Positions 20,117 to 29,168 of a DNA stretch of 64,000 nt are shown in pieces. The notes below the pieces were generated by a model. The model was not told the origin of the DNA. It worked only from the letters and a program-made list of their open reading frames with translations, and searched no databases. The position numbers were made by a program, and so were the translations under genes. Source of the DNA: Pseudovibrio sp. M1P-2-3 (GTDB lineage Bacteria; Pseudomonadota; Alphaproteobacteria; Rhizobiales; Stappiaceae). The stretch's first letter is position 1. Each line of letters starts with the position of its first letter. The stretch lies in NCBI RefSeq assembly GCF_031501865.1, contig NZ_JARRCW010000001.1, positions 195,001 through 259,000 on the forward strand, read 5' to 3'.

Positions 20117-21417
20117 ATCTTTTCTTTCTTCAAGCTTACCATAGGTTCATTTGCCAATAGACGCTCTTCAATAAAAGAAACTGCGTTGGCGACGCCATCT
20201 TCACGCCTGATTTTTGCTCCGGTTTTTGCAGCGGTATCTATCATATCAGTTTGAGAAGTCACCGCATGAAGTGCTGCGGAAAATGACTCGACTGCGAGTT
20301 TCTTTTGTGGGATTGGCTTGGGTGAGACACCCATTTTGTAAGCGTTTTTAGCCCAAAAGAACTGATCTCCAAAAAACGGAACGACAATTGACGGCTTTCC
20401 AGCGCGCAGAGCTGCAGCGGTTGTGCCAGCTCCGCCATGATGGACGATCGCGGCCATTTGGGGAAACAGCCAGTCATGTGGTGCCTGATCAATCTGAAGG
20501 ATAGTATCGGGGAGTTTACTTGGCTTTAGGCCACCCCAGCCCCTAGCAAGAATACCCCGCAGACCTGCGCTTTCCAGTGCTTTTACGGTGGTTCTGGCCA
20601 ACCGCTCCGGATTGCGCCCTGCCATGGAGCCAAACCCGATGTATACAGGTGGCGGGCCCGCCTTCAAGAAGGCTTCAAGTTTGGGCGAAGGGACCCAGTC
20701 GTGTTGCCTCTCAAGAAACCAGTAGCCTGTGATGCAAACTCTATCCGGCCAATCGGAAGGGCGGGGAAGAATCGCTTCGCTATACGCGTCAAGAACCGGA
20801 ATATCATCTCCGTGTCCGGTTTTGAATAAAGAAAATCGAGGTGCCAGACCAATATCACTGCGGAATTCTTTGACATATTTTCCCGAAAACTGTCCAAACA
20901 GAGCGCGTATAACACGGTAGCTGAAACGGTTGTACCAACCGCCGAGCTTTAAATCCGGAATCCCGATAACAGGGCGCTCTGAGGTCGGCACAAACATGGG
21001 AACAGGGTTGGCCAGAACCGCAGGTATGCCAAGCCGTTCGGCAATATGCGGGCCTGCGAGAGCTTTGGGGTGGAAGAGTACAAGATCGGGTTTCACATGC
21101 TGTGCTATTTCCCAGCTTTCGCAAAGCAGATCCCTTTGCATCCGGCCAACATTTTTCGCCAGCTTCAACCCCTGTTTCAGGACTTGGAAAATGTGAGTTG
21201 TGTTTTCCAGTAAGTCTTTGCCCTGATCACTATCGAGAATCGCCAGTAGATCGTCGTTCATGTATCCGTAAGTCAGTCCGTTTTCTTGGACAAACTCACG
21301 AAAACGCTCGCTGGTGACGAGTACAACATGATGGCCGGCAGCTTTTAAACCTTTACCCAGAGCAATATAGGGTTGTACGTCCCCGCGGGACCCATAGGTC
21401 AGGATAAGAATCTTCAT
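20104..21417 (-). CDS. GT1-type glycosyltransferase (UGT/sterol glucosyltransferase-like)
   Basis: The 437-residue protein starts MKILILTYGSRGDVQPYIALG, the N-terminal glycosyltransferase family 28/UGT signature. It has the nucleotide-sugar site HHGGAGTTAAALRAGKPSIV followed by PFFGDQFFWA. It would transfer a sugar from a UDP- or dTDP-sugar to a lipid or small hydrophobic acceptor in the cytosol. The start at the conserved MKIL is chosen; ATG 21444 upstream is possible. The last codons GGT GGA GCC TAG lie inside tRNA-Ala copy 2. It has no partner genes. Confidence 0.88.
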   Translation of the reverse strand: MKILILTYGSRGDVQPYIALGKGLKAAGHHVVLVTSERFREFVQENGLTYGYMNDDLLAILDSDQGKDLLENTTHIFQVLKQGLKLAKNVGRMQRDLLCESWEIAQHVKPDLVLFHPKALAGPHIAERLGIPAVLANPVPMFVPTSERPVIGIPDLKLGGWYNRFSYRVIRALFGQFSGKYVKEFRSDIGLAPRFSLFKTGHGDDIPVLDAYSEAILPRPSDWPDRVCITGYWFLERQHDWVPSPKLEAFLKAGPPPVYIGFGSMAGRNPERLARTTVKALESAGLRGILARGWGGLKPSKLPDTILQIDQAPHDWLFPQMAAIVHHGGAGTTAAALRAGKPSIVVPFFGDQFFWAKNAYKMGVSPKPIPQKKLAVESFSAALHAVTSQTDMIDTAAKTGAKIRREDGVANAVSFIEERLLANEPMVSLKKEKIGGA

Positions 21418-21618
21418 AGGCCATAATGACTTTTGCACGTGCATTATTCCAGCATCTAATTGGTGTGGTTTGTATAATTATGTTGCTGGCCCAAAGCGCG
21501 TTAATGCGTTGGAGGATGTGCCGCGAAACGGTGTTGGGGAGGGGAGCGTTTACAACGCTCTCCTATGGCAACTGCGGTCGGTAACCTGTGCTGGAACTGC
21601 TGGCTGAACTTTGAAAAC

Positions 21619-22095
21619 TTAGCGCCCGTCTTGAAAGCCTTCGCGTTTCAGGCGGGAAATAACGCGGTCCAGGCTTTGCAAGAAGTTTGATCTGTCGCGT
21701 TGGGCGAATGGCCTTGGACCACCGGTTTGTTCACCAAATGAGCGCAGGTCTTCCATGAGGTTACGGGTGGCCAGGGCCATGCCTATGGAGTTTGCATCAA
21801 ACTCTTTGCCTTTTGGAGAGAGTGTGGAGGCTTCGGCTTTTACGCAGCGATCTGCCAGCGGGATGTCCTGTGTCACCACCACGTCGCCTTTGATGGCGCG
21901 CTCGGCGATCCAGTTGTCGGCCTCATCAGGCCCTTCTGCGACGATGATGGGTGTGACATCGCTATCACGCGGAGTGCGGATGAAGCTGTTGGAGACCACG
22001 TAGACTTTGAGACGATAGCGCTCTGCTACTTTGTAAATTTCATCTTTTACGGGACAGGCATCCGCGTCCACATAGATTTCAATGGTTTTCGTCAT
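21619..22095 (-). CDS. YaiI/YqxD family protein (DUF188)
   Basis: The 158-residue protein has EIYVDADACPVKDEIYKVAERY at the start, then VSNSFIR, EADNWIAERAIKGDVVVTQDIPLADRC and GGPRPFAQRDRSNF. This pattern is specific to DUF188, a PIN/NYN-like nuclease fold of unconfirmed role. ATG 22095 gives the family-standard start. It lies downstream of the photolyase on the same strand with about 70 bases between. Confidence 0.93.
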   Translation of the reverse strand: MTKTIEIYVDADACPVKDEIYKVAERYRLKVYVVSNSFIRTPRDSDVTPIIVAEGPDEADNWIAERAIKGDVVVTQDIPLADRCVKAEASTLSPKGKEFDANSIGMALATRNLMEDLRSFGEQTGGPRPFAQRDRSNFLQSLDRVISRLKREGFQDGR

Positions 22096-22165
22096 AGGCT
22101 CACTGCTTAAATGCGCGGGAAAGCTATTGCAAGAAATGGGGAGGAGCTTTCCAACAAACTCGCGT

Positions 22166-23569
22166 TTATGCAAGAGCTTGAAATGCTTCCAGCGCCTTTT
22201 GGCGGGATATTTGCAAATCTACAATGGGCTTTGGGTAGGTTTTGCCCAAGTGCACACCCGATTCAGACAGAACGGCCTCAGGTGCTGTCCACGGGTTAAA
22301 TAGGTATTTGTTTGGCAAATTGGCAAGTTCCGGCACATAGGTGCGGGTAAAAGTTCCCTCGGGGTCGAACTTGGTGCCTTGTGTGAGGGGATTGAAGATT
22401 CGAAAATAGGGGGCAGCATCTGCACCGCAACCGGCAATCCACTGCCAGCCTGCGCTGTTGTTGGCAAGGTCCGCATCGACCAATGTATCCCAGAACCACC
22501 GTTCCCCTGTTTGCCAAGGTTGCAGCAGGTTTTTGACGAGAAGTGAGCCGGTCACCATGCGCAGGCGGTTATGCATGAAGCCCGTTTGCCAAAGCTGGCG
22601 CATACCAGCGTCGACCAAAGGAATACCGGTTTGCCCTTTTTGCCAGCAGTGCAGGGTCTTGGCATCTTCGGACCACTGGAACGCATCAAACTTCTTCTGG
22701 TAGTTTTTACTGGGCAGGGTGGGGGTATGGAACAGCTGCGAATTCGAGAACTCCCGCCAGCCCAGTTCACTGAGAAAATGCTCATGATCCTCACTGGAGC
22801 CATGTTGCCTCACTGCCCACCAGACTTGATTGGGAGAGATCTCACCAAAATGCAGGTGAGGGGACAGGAGAGAAGTTCCCAGCTTTGCCGGATAGTCCCG
22901 GCTTGTTTTATACTGGGACAGCTCGGCTTCCAGAAATTGGTCGAGCTTGTCCTTCGATGCCTGTTCCCCCACATGCCAGTGTTTCATTATGGCGGAGGAC
23001 CATGGTTTGGGGGAGAGGAGTCCCAAGCTTTCTACGGGCTGAGGTGATTGTTCCAGTGAGGCAAATTCGAGAGTTTGTGGAGAAGGAAGGGGCGTGTGCG
23101 GTGGCTCGCTGCTAAGGCAGCCGTTCCTATAAAAGGGTGTAAACACCTTATAGGGAGTTCCGTCGCCTTTCAGTACCTGCCACGGCTCCCAAAGCAAGGA
23201 CCCGTTGAAGCTTATAGTTTCAATGGGAAGCTGATCTTTGAGTGAGGCATCACGCGTCATACGCCAAGGTTCATAGCAACGATTCCAGAAAATGCCTTTA
23301 ATGGTATTGGTCTCCAGAAGCTGCTCGAAAATAAGGAATGGATCGCCCTTGAAAATATGCAGCTTGCCGCCAAGGCTTTTATTTAAGGCCCGCAAGGAAT
23401 GGTGGAGCCATTGGCGTGAGGCCGAGCCCATTTTGTGTGGGCCTGCATTGTAATCATCCAGAATATAGATGGGTAATACCGGCCCTTGAGCGGTGGCATG
23501 GATGAGCGCCGGGTTGTCGTGAAGGCGAAGGTCCTGTCTGAACCAGTGAATGACGAAGGGGTTGGACAC
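22166..23569 (-). CDS. phrB: Deoxyribodipyrimidine photolyase
   Basis: The 467-residue class I photolyase has an N-terminal antenna domain (HWFRQDLRLHDNPALIHA) and a C-terminal FAD domain with ELGWREFSNSQLFH, GIPLVDAGMRQLWQTGFMHN, RMVTGSLLVKNL and NNSAGWQWIAGCGADAAPYF. It repairs cyclobutane pyrimidine dimers using blue light. Aromatic residues for electron transfer are present. The start is GTG 23569 (VSNPFVIHW). Confidence 0.95.
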   Translation of the reverse strand: MSNPFVIHWFRQDLRLHDNPALIHATAQGPVLPIYILDDYNAGPHKMGSASRQWLHHSLRALNKSLGGKLHIFKGDPFLIFEQLLETNTIKGIFWNRCYEPWRMTRDASLKDQLPIETISFNGSLLWEPWQVLKGDGTPYKVFTPFYRNGCLSSEPPHTPLPSPQTLEFASLEQSPQPVESLGLLSPKPWSSAIMKHWHVGEQASKDKLDQFLEAELSQYKTSRDYPAKLGTSLLSPHLHFGEISPNQVWWAVRQHGSSEDHEHFLSELGWREFSNSQLFHTPTLPSKNYQKKFDAFQWSEDAKTLHCWQKGQTGIPLVDAGMRQLWQTGFMHNRLRMVTGSLLVKNLLQPWQTGERWFWDTLVDADLANNSAGWQWIAGCGADAAPYFRIFNPLTQGTKFDPEGTFTRTYVPELANLPNKYLFNPWTAPEAVLSESGVHLGKTYPKPIVDLQISRQKALEAFQALA

Positions 23570-23946
23570 GCTCTTAAAACCTTGAAGATGGTTGGTTCGG
23601 TCTGAAGCCTAACGCGGGTACTTCCTACAAAAAGTTACCAGTCTGCGGTGTTTATGGGGCTCGCGGCTGGTGTAGGAGTAAAATCTAGAATTCCAATATA
23701 TCCTAGCAAAGAGAACGCCCTATTAGAAAGCCTTGGCAGATATTTTTAGTACAAAACCGGCGGGCTTTAGGAGATATCGTAAAAAATACTGACGTGCCCT
23801 GTTATATATGTTTATTATTTCTGTCATTGGACTTTAAAAAATAAAAAGTAATAGCACTGCATGAAAGTCGAGCGAACCGGCCCGGGGGAGGCTTTTAGAG
23901 CGCGGCTTTTTCATTGAATGATATTTCCCCCGCAGGAGGGTATGGA
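23570..23946. other. Intergenic region upstream of ugpB
   Basis: About 375 bases. The part nearest ugpB is AT-rich. CTGTTAT at 23799 and CTGTCAT at 23821 are spaced by 22 bases (two helical turns) with a weaker GTTTATT between, loosely like a PhoB box. AGGAGG (23934-23939) is the ugpB ribosome site. No small gene was seen. Confidence 0.4.
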
Positions 23947-25257
23947 ATGGGGTACGCAAAGGCTGCGCTGCGGCTAATGGCATTGACTGCTGCGACGACA
24001 CTACCAAGTCTTTCATATGGGGCCACAGAGATTTCGTGGTGGCACGCCATGGGTGGGGAACTTGGCAAGACAACCAATGAAATTGCCGCAGGATTTAATG
24101 CCTCTCAAGAGGCGTGCAATATTACGCCGTTTTTCAAGGGAACCTATGAGGAAACCATGACATCCGGCATTGCCGCTTTCCGCGCAAAGCAGCAGCCGAA
24201 TGTGCTGCAGGTGTTTGACGCCGGTGCGGCAACCATAGTTGGTGCACGCGGGGCTGTTATACCGGCTGAAGACTTGATTAAAGGCGCTGGTGTTGAGTTT
24301 GACAGTGAGGATTACATTTCCGGTGTACGCTCATTTTATGCCGATTCTGACGGCAAGATGATCGGGATGCCGTTCAACTCGTCGACGCCGGTGCTTTACT
24401 ACAATGCCGATGCGCTGAAAAAAGCCGGCGTGGAGCCCCCAAAGACTTGGGAGGAGTTTGAGGAAATTGCGCCGAAATTGAAAGAGACCGGAATTATTCC
24501 ATTGGCACAGTCTCACCTCACATGGATTTTCACCGAAAATTTCATGGCGCGCCATAACCTGCAATATGCCACCAATAACAATGGGTTTGACGGTGCCAAG
24601 GGCACCAAAATTCTGGTAAACAATGACGCCTTGAAACACCACTTTACGAAAGTGAAAGAGTGGTTGGATGACGGCTACTTCGCGTTTTACGGCACTGGCT
24701 GGAATGATAACCAGAACGCTTTCCAAGAGGGAAAAGTGGCCATGTGGTTTGGCTCCTCCGGCTCGTTCAGCGGTGTACTTAAAGCCTCGGAGTTCTCAGT
24801 CGCAGCAACGTTCCTTCCCTACTGGGAGTCTGTCGTGGATCAAGGTATGGGTACCTCCATCGGCGGCGGGGCGCTGTTTGCCATGTCTGGCAAGCCCAAG
24901 GCCGAGAATGATTGCACAGCCAGCTTCTTTTCCTACCTGTCCTCCGCTGAGGTTCAGTACGAGTGGCACAAGAAAACCGGTTATGTGCCAATCACCACAG
25001 CCGCCTATGAGCTTGCAAAGGCAGATGGGCACTATGACCGCCTGCCTGCTGCCGAGGTGGGTATTAAACAATTGGGCCATACACAGGGCGAGTGGACCAA
25101 AGGCTACCGTATGGGGTTCAACGTCCAGATCCGTGATGTGATGAACCGCGAATATGGCCGTATCCTCAACGGGGAAGCGAGCGTTGAGGAAGCTTTTGTC
25201 GCCATTGAAAAAGAAGCCAACAAGCTGCTGGCGCGTTTTGCCAAAACTTCTGGCTAA
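23947..25257 (+). CDS. ugpB: sn-glycerol-3-phosphate ABC transporter, binding protein
   Basis: The 436-residue periplasmic solute-binding protein has a signal peptide (ALRLMALTAATTLPSLSYGA). Family 1 features include ISWWHAMGGELGKTTNEIA, FNASQ, MIGMPFNSSTPVLYYN and WFGSSGSFSGV, matching UgpB. It captures glycerol-3-phosphate and glycerophosphodiesters. ATG 23947 is preceded by AGGAGG at seven bases. It begins the ugpBAEC operon. Phosphate-starvation control is expected for the family and only weakly visible upstream. Confidence 0.94.
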   Translation: MGYAKAALRLMALTAATTLPSLSYGATEISWWHAMGGELGKTTNEIAAGFNASQEACNITPFFKGTYEETMTSGIAAFRAKQQPNVLQVFDAGAATIVGARGAVIPAEDLIKGAGVEFDSEDYISGVRSFYADSDGKMIGMPFNSSTPVLYYNADALKKAGVEPPKTWEEFEEIAPKLKETGIIPLAQSHLTWIFTENFMARHNLQYATNNNGFDGAKGTKILVNNDALKHHFTKVKEWLDDGYFAFYGTGWNDNQNAFQEGKVAMWFGSSGSFSGVLKASEFSVAATFLPYWESVVDQGMGTSIGGGALFAMSGKPKAENDCTASFFSYLSSAEVQYEWHKKTGYVPITTAAYELAKADGHYDRLPAAEVGIKQLGHTQGEWTKGYRMGFNVQIRDVMNREYGRILNGEASVEEAFVAIEKEANKLLARFAKTSG

Positions 25258-25321
25258 GGTGGTTTAGCTGGAAAAAAGTGTCGTCGGTGGTGTGGGTGCT
25301 GCCGACGATCGTTTTATTTGA

Positions 25322-26239
25322 TTGCACAAACGCAGTCCTGATCGGGTAGGGCCTCTATTGAAACGGGTAGTGTTTTCCAATTCCATTTTTCCTTATGCTC
25401 TGCTGCTCCCGCAACTGAGTATTGTGGCTATTTTCTTTTTGTGGCCCGCCTTCGAGGCTGTCAAAACTTCTTTCTATCTGGAAGACCCCTTCGGGTTCGG
25501 CTCCACCTTTGTGGGCTTGGATAACTACAAGGATATTCTGGACAGCGCCCAGTATTTCCGCGTTGCTGGGTTTACGGTTGTGTTTACCGCGCTTGTCTCT
25601 ACCTTCTCGCTGGGCATCGCTCTTGTATTGGCAGTGAAGGCGGACAAGGTGCTGAAAGGGGCTTCCAGCTATCGCACGTTGCTCATGTGGGTGTATGCCA
25701 TTGCTCCGCCCGTTGCCGGACTGCTGGGGGTGATGCTGTTTGACCAGCACATAGGCCCCATAACAGACCTTGCCCGCTCGCTAGGGTGGGACTTGCGGGT
25801 GGGTGTGTCTTATTTCGATACTGGCTTTGTGATGGTGGTGACCAGCATCTGGAAGCAAATCCCTATCAACTTTATTTTCTTCCTCTCCGGCTTGCAGGCG
25901 GTGCCCAAGGCAGTGCAGGAGGCGGCAAGTATCGATTGCCGCTCAGGCCTGCGCCGGTTCTGGTCTATTACCTTTCCGCTGCTCGCGCCCACCAGCTTCT
26001 TTTTGCTGATCATCAACATCACCTTCGCCCTGTTTGACACCTTTGGGGTGGTGGATCTGGTGGTGAAGGGGGAACCCGCCAATAATCCCATTACGCTGGT
26101 CTACAAGGTTTATGTGGACGGGTTCAGAGGTGGGGACCTTGGCGGCTCTTCGGCCCAGTCGGTTATCCTGATGGTGCTTGTGTTTGTTCTAACCGTTTTG
26201 CAGTTCCGCTTTATCGAGCGGCGCGTTCACTACACATAA
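25322..26239 (+). CDS. ugpA: Glycerol-3-phosphate ABC transporter, permease
   Basis: The membrane protein of up to 305 residues has six helices and starts its family-conserved part at KRVVFSNSIFPYALLLPQLS. The coupling EAA loop reads EAASIDCRSGLRRFWSITFP, with DC instead of the usual DG. The start is uncertain: TTG 25322 or TTG 25358, which matches the usual UgpA N-terminus better. It pairs with UgpE in the membrane. Confidence 0.92.
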   Translation: MHKRSPDRVGPLLKRVVFSNSIFPYALLLPQLSIVAIFFLWPAFEAVKTSFYLEDPFGFGSTFVGLDNYKDILDSAQYFRVAGFTVVFTALVSTFSLGIALVLAVKADKVLKGASSYRTLLMWVYAIAPPVAGLLGVMLFDQHIGPITDLARSLGWDLRVGVSYFDTGFVMVVTSIWKQIPINFIFFLSGLQAVPKAVQEAASIDCRSGLRRFWSITFPLLAPTSFFLLIINITFALFDTFGVVDLVVKGEPANNPITLVYKVYVDGFRGGDLGGSSAQSVILMVLVFVLTVLQFRFIERRVHYT

Positions 26240-26250
26240 AGGAGGCGGAG

Positions 26251-27093
26251 ATGAAGCGTGTAACCATTTGGGATCATCTGGTGCTTTTATGCGGTGTAAC
26301 TTTCATGCTGGCACCGGTTGCCTTTGCGGTGATGACCTCCACCCATGATGCTTTGAGTGTTTATAAAAACGGCCTGCAAATGACATGGGGCGGGAATGCG
26401 GTGGAGACCTATCGGGCGGCCCTGCTGGAATCTACCAGTTTCTCGGGAGAGGTGACGGGGCTGACTATGCTCAAGAACTCCCTGATCCTTGGATTGGGAT
26501 TCGCCATTGGCAAAATTGTCATTTCCATGCTGGCGGCCTATGCCATTGTGTATTTCCGTCTTCCGCTGGGCACGTTCTTCTTCTGGGTTATCTTCACGAC
26601 CTTGTTGCTGCCGCTGGAAGTGCGCATCCTGCCATCCTACCAGATTGTGCAGAGTTTGGGGCTGATGAACTCTTATACGGGACTAATTGTGCCGCTTATT
26701 GCCTCTGCTACTGGGACTTTCTATTTCCGGCAGTTCTTCAAGTCTGTTCCAGATGAACTGGTGGAAGCGGCCCGCATAGACGGGGCAGGGCCTTGGAAGT
26801 TCTTTATTGATATTCTGGTGCCGCTTTCCAAAACCATGATGGCGGCCATCTTCATCATCATGTTTGTATACGGTTGGAACCAGTACCTGTGGCCCACCTT
26901 AATCACCACAGAAGAGACCTTTTTCACCCTTGTGCGTGGTATGAAACAAATTTTGCAAGTGTGGGTGGGTGCGCAGATTCCTGAAACAAACGAGGCGTTG
27001 GCGCTGGCTGTTCTAGCTATGCTGCCTCCTATCCTGATTGTGATTTTCTTCCAGTCCTGGTTTGTCAAAGGGCTGGTGGATAGTGAGAAGTGA
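26251..27093 (+). CDS. ugpE: Glycerol-3-phosphate ABC transporter, permease
   Basis: The 280-residue protein has six membrane helices and the EAA loop EAARIDGAGPWKFFIDILVP. It also has TTLLLPLEVRILPSYQI and the C-terminal NEALALAVLAMLPPILIVIF typical of UgpE/MalG proteins. The ribosome site AAGGAGG lies six bases before ATG, eleven bases after ugpA. Confidence 0.95.
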   Translation: MKRVTIWDHLVLLCGVTFMLAPVAFAVMTSTHDALSVYKNGLQMTWGGNAVETYRAALLESTSFSGEVTGLTMLKNSLILGLGFAIGKIVISMLAAYAIVYFRLPLGTFFFWVIFTTLLLPLEVRILPSYQIVQSLGLMNSYTGLIVPLIASATGTFYFRQFFKSVPDELVEAARIDGAGPWKFFIDILVPLSKTMMAAIFIIMFVYGWNQYLWPTLITTEETFFTLVRGMKQILQVWVGAQIPETNEALALAVLAMLPPILIVIFFQSWFVKGLVDSEK

Positions 27094-27101
27094 GTTGAAA
27101 C

Positions 27102-28205
27102 ATGGCAGCGATTACGCTTGACGGCCTACGCAAAACCTACGCTGGCGGTGTGGAGGCTGTTAAAGGCATTTCACTGAATATTGCTGACGGGGAATTTATT
27201 GTTCTCGTTGGCCCTTCCGGTTGCGGAAAATCCTCTCTTTTGCGTATGATTGCAGGACTTGAGGAAATCAACGAAGGCACGCTTAAAATTGGCGAGCGGG
27301 TGATGAATAAGGTAGAACCGGCGGACAGGGATATCGCCATGGTGTTCCAGAACTATGCGCTTTACCCGCATATGAGTGTGTTCAACAACCTTGCGTATGG
27401 CCTTAAAAATCGCGGTGTTCCTAAAAAGGAAATTGCCGAGCGGGTGCAAAAGACCGCTGAAATTCTGGAACTGGGACCATACCTGAACCGCAAACCCCAA
27501 GCCCTTTCGGGTGGTCAGCGCCAGCGGGTTGCCATGGGGCGGGCAATTGTGCGCGAGCCTGCGGCTTTTTTATTCGATGAGCCGCTTTCCAATCTGGATG
27601 CCAAGCTGCGCGTTCAAATGCGCATGGAAATCAAGAAGCTGCAAAGGTCTTTAGGTACCACAAGCATTTATGTGACCCATGACCAGCTGGAGGCGATGAC
27701 ATTGGCTGACAGGTTGGTGGTGCTGAATAAAGGCGAAGTGGAACAGATAGGTACGCCCATGGAGATCTATGAAAAGCCCGCGAGTGTCTTTACAGCTGGA
27801 TTTATTGGCTCGCCAGCTATGAACCTTATTCAACTGGAGCTGCAGGATGGCATGTGGCGGACCAATTGCGGTGAACCGATAGGTTTGCCTTCCATCCCCG
27901 CAGAAACACAGGTAACGCTGGGCATTCGCCCTGAGGATCTTCGCATCGTGGAAAAGTCAGGTTCTTCTGAACGTGGCCTCGAGTTTGAAATGAATGTGAG
28001 CGGTGTGGAGCCCGTGGGGGCTGAGAGTTATATCCATGGTACGCTGGGAAAAGGTGCTGAGGATGTGGTTGTGCGCATCTCAGGAAAAACGCAGGTTCGA
28101 GCAGGTGAGAACTTGCAACTTTACGCAAGTACGGAAGCCGTTCACCTGTTTAACTTCAGTACCGGTAAACGCATGGCAGATTTAAAGGAAGCAGTAATCG
28201 TTTAA
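27102..28205 (+). CDS. ugpC: Glycerol-3-phosphate ABC transporter, ATPase
   Basis: The 367-residue protein has Walker A (GPSGCGKSS), Q-loop [10 protein letters not shown], signature [14 protein letters not shown], Walker B ([10 protein letters not shown]) and H-loop VTHD. A C-terminal MalK-like TOBE/OB domain follows (LGIRPEDL around residue 270). It powers uptake through UgpAE. It follows ugpE by eight bases and ends the operon. Confidence 0.95.
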   Translation: MAAITLDGLRKTYAGGVEAVKGISLNIADGEFIVLVGPSGCGKSSLLRMIAGLEEINEGTLKIGERVMNKVEPADRDIAMVFQNYALYPHMSVFNNLAYGLKNRGVPKKEIAERVQKTAEILELGPYLNRKPQALSGGQRQRVAMGRAIVREPAAFLFDEPLSNLDAKLRVQMRMEIKKLQRSLGTTSIYVTHDQLEAMTLADRLVVLNKGEVEQIGTPMEIYEKPASVFTAGFIGSPAMNLIQLELQDGMWRTNCGEPIGLPSIPAETQVTLGIRPEDLRIVEKSGSSERGLEFEMNVSGVEPVGAESYIHGTLGKGAEDVVVRISGKTQVRAGENLQLYASTEAVHLFNFSTGKRMADLKEAVIV

Positions 28206-28314
28206 AGGTATTTGCCACGCCTCCCGCAAGGTTGTGCACAAGGCACTAAGGTTAACGCTTAAGGCAAACGAACTATTAATCTTGAAAGATCTACAGGGAA
28301 CCGCCATATTCTGA

Positions 28315-28399
28315 GGGCAGGTGCAGGCAGGAGCTGCTTGCCTGTCTGGATGCCTGTTTATGGGTCCAGCTCAAGGTCGCTTAAGGAAGGACTTTGTCT
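28315..28399 (+). promoter_or_regulatory. Probable ROSE-type RNA thermometer
   Basis: The leader before the Hsp20 start folds into three successive hairpins: GGCAGG/CCTGTC around 28316-28345; CTGGA/TCCAG around 28346-28370; and AAGGTC/GACTTT around 28372-28396. The last holds the ribosome site AAGGAAGG together with TCGCT, which fits the ROSE UYGCU anti-Shine-Dalgarno motif. ROSE elements control small heat-shock genes in Rhizobiales by melting at high temperature. Confidence 0.6.
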
Positions 28400-28828
28400 A
28401 TGACGCGTGTTTCGGCTTTTTCCAGCCCTTTTATGCTGGGATTTGATGATATTGAACGAGTACTGGCTCGGGTGAGCAAAGCTGCGAATGACGGTTATCC
28501 GCCCTATAATATTGAACGTATCACCAGCCCTGAAGATATGGGCGATACTATCCGGATTACGCTTGCTGTAGCCGGTTTTACGCGAGACCAGCTGGACGTT
28601 TCTGTTGAGGAAAGCCAGCTTGTAATCCGTGGACGGCAAGTGGAAGATAAGTCCCGCCAATATCTACACAGAGGTATTGCTGCGCGCCAGTTCCAACGGG
28701 CATTTGTGCTGGCCGAGGGCATTGAAATTCTGGGCGCTGATTTGAAAGACGGTCTGCTTTCCATCGATCTGGCAAGACCGGAGCCGGAGCGGATTGTCCG
28801 GCGCATTGAAATTACATCCAAGGATTGA
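28400..28828 (+). CDS. Hsp20/IbpA family small heat shock protein
   Basis: The 142-residue protein has an alpha-crystallin domain. It starts from YPPYNIERITSPEDMGDTIRITLAVAGFTRDQLDVSVEESQLVIRG (in two parts, residues about 33-78) and then has RGIAARQFQRAFVLAEGI and GLLSIDLARPEPE. It binds unfolding proteins. ATG 28400 follows AAGGAAGG by nine bases. The structured leader suggests heat-triggered translation. DUF1150 follows, as is common in alphaproteobacteria. Confidence 0.94.
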   Translation: MTRVSAFSSPFMLGFDDIERVLARVSKAANDGYPPYNIERITSPEDMGDTIRITLAVAGFTRDQLDVSVEESQLVIRGRQVEDKSRQYLHRGIAARQFQRAFVLAEGIEILGADLKDGLLSIDLARPEPERIVRRIEITSKD

Positions 28829-28882
28829 TAGGGGTATTTCCCCGTGTCTTTCACCGCATAACCAAAATAAAAGGAGAAGGTG

Positions 28883-29146
28883 ATGACAGATGACCTTTAC
28901 GTGCACGAACACGTCACCCCGACCAAATCTTTCGAAGAATACGGCACGGGTGAAATGGCGTATGTCCGTCGGATAACTCCCGCAGACTTGCAGCTATTGT
29001 TTCCAGATGCTGACTTGCAAGGGGCGCAATTGCCTGTGTGGGCTCTGCTTTCTGCCGACGGCCACCCCATTGTGCTTACCGACACCCGCAATGCCGCCGT
29101 TGCCAGCGCTATTGAAAGTGACCTTGAGGCATTGAGCGTTCATTAA
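28883..29146 (+). CDS. DUF1150 family protein
   Basis: The 87-residue protein has GEMAYVRRITPADL, then LPVWALLSADGHPIVLTDTRNAA, the conserved core of DUF1150. The family has no assigned function and usually sits next to an Hsp20 gene, as here (54 bases apart). AAGGAGAAGG precedes ATG 28883. IS481 copy 1 begins 22 bases after its end. Confidence 0.9.
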   Translation: MTDDLYVHEHVTPTKSFEEYGTGEMAYVRRITPADLQLLFPDADLQGAQLPVWALLSADGHPIVLTDTRNAAVASAIESDLEALSVH

Positions 29147-29168
29147 GCCTATACGGGGACGTTTTAGA

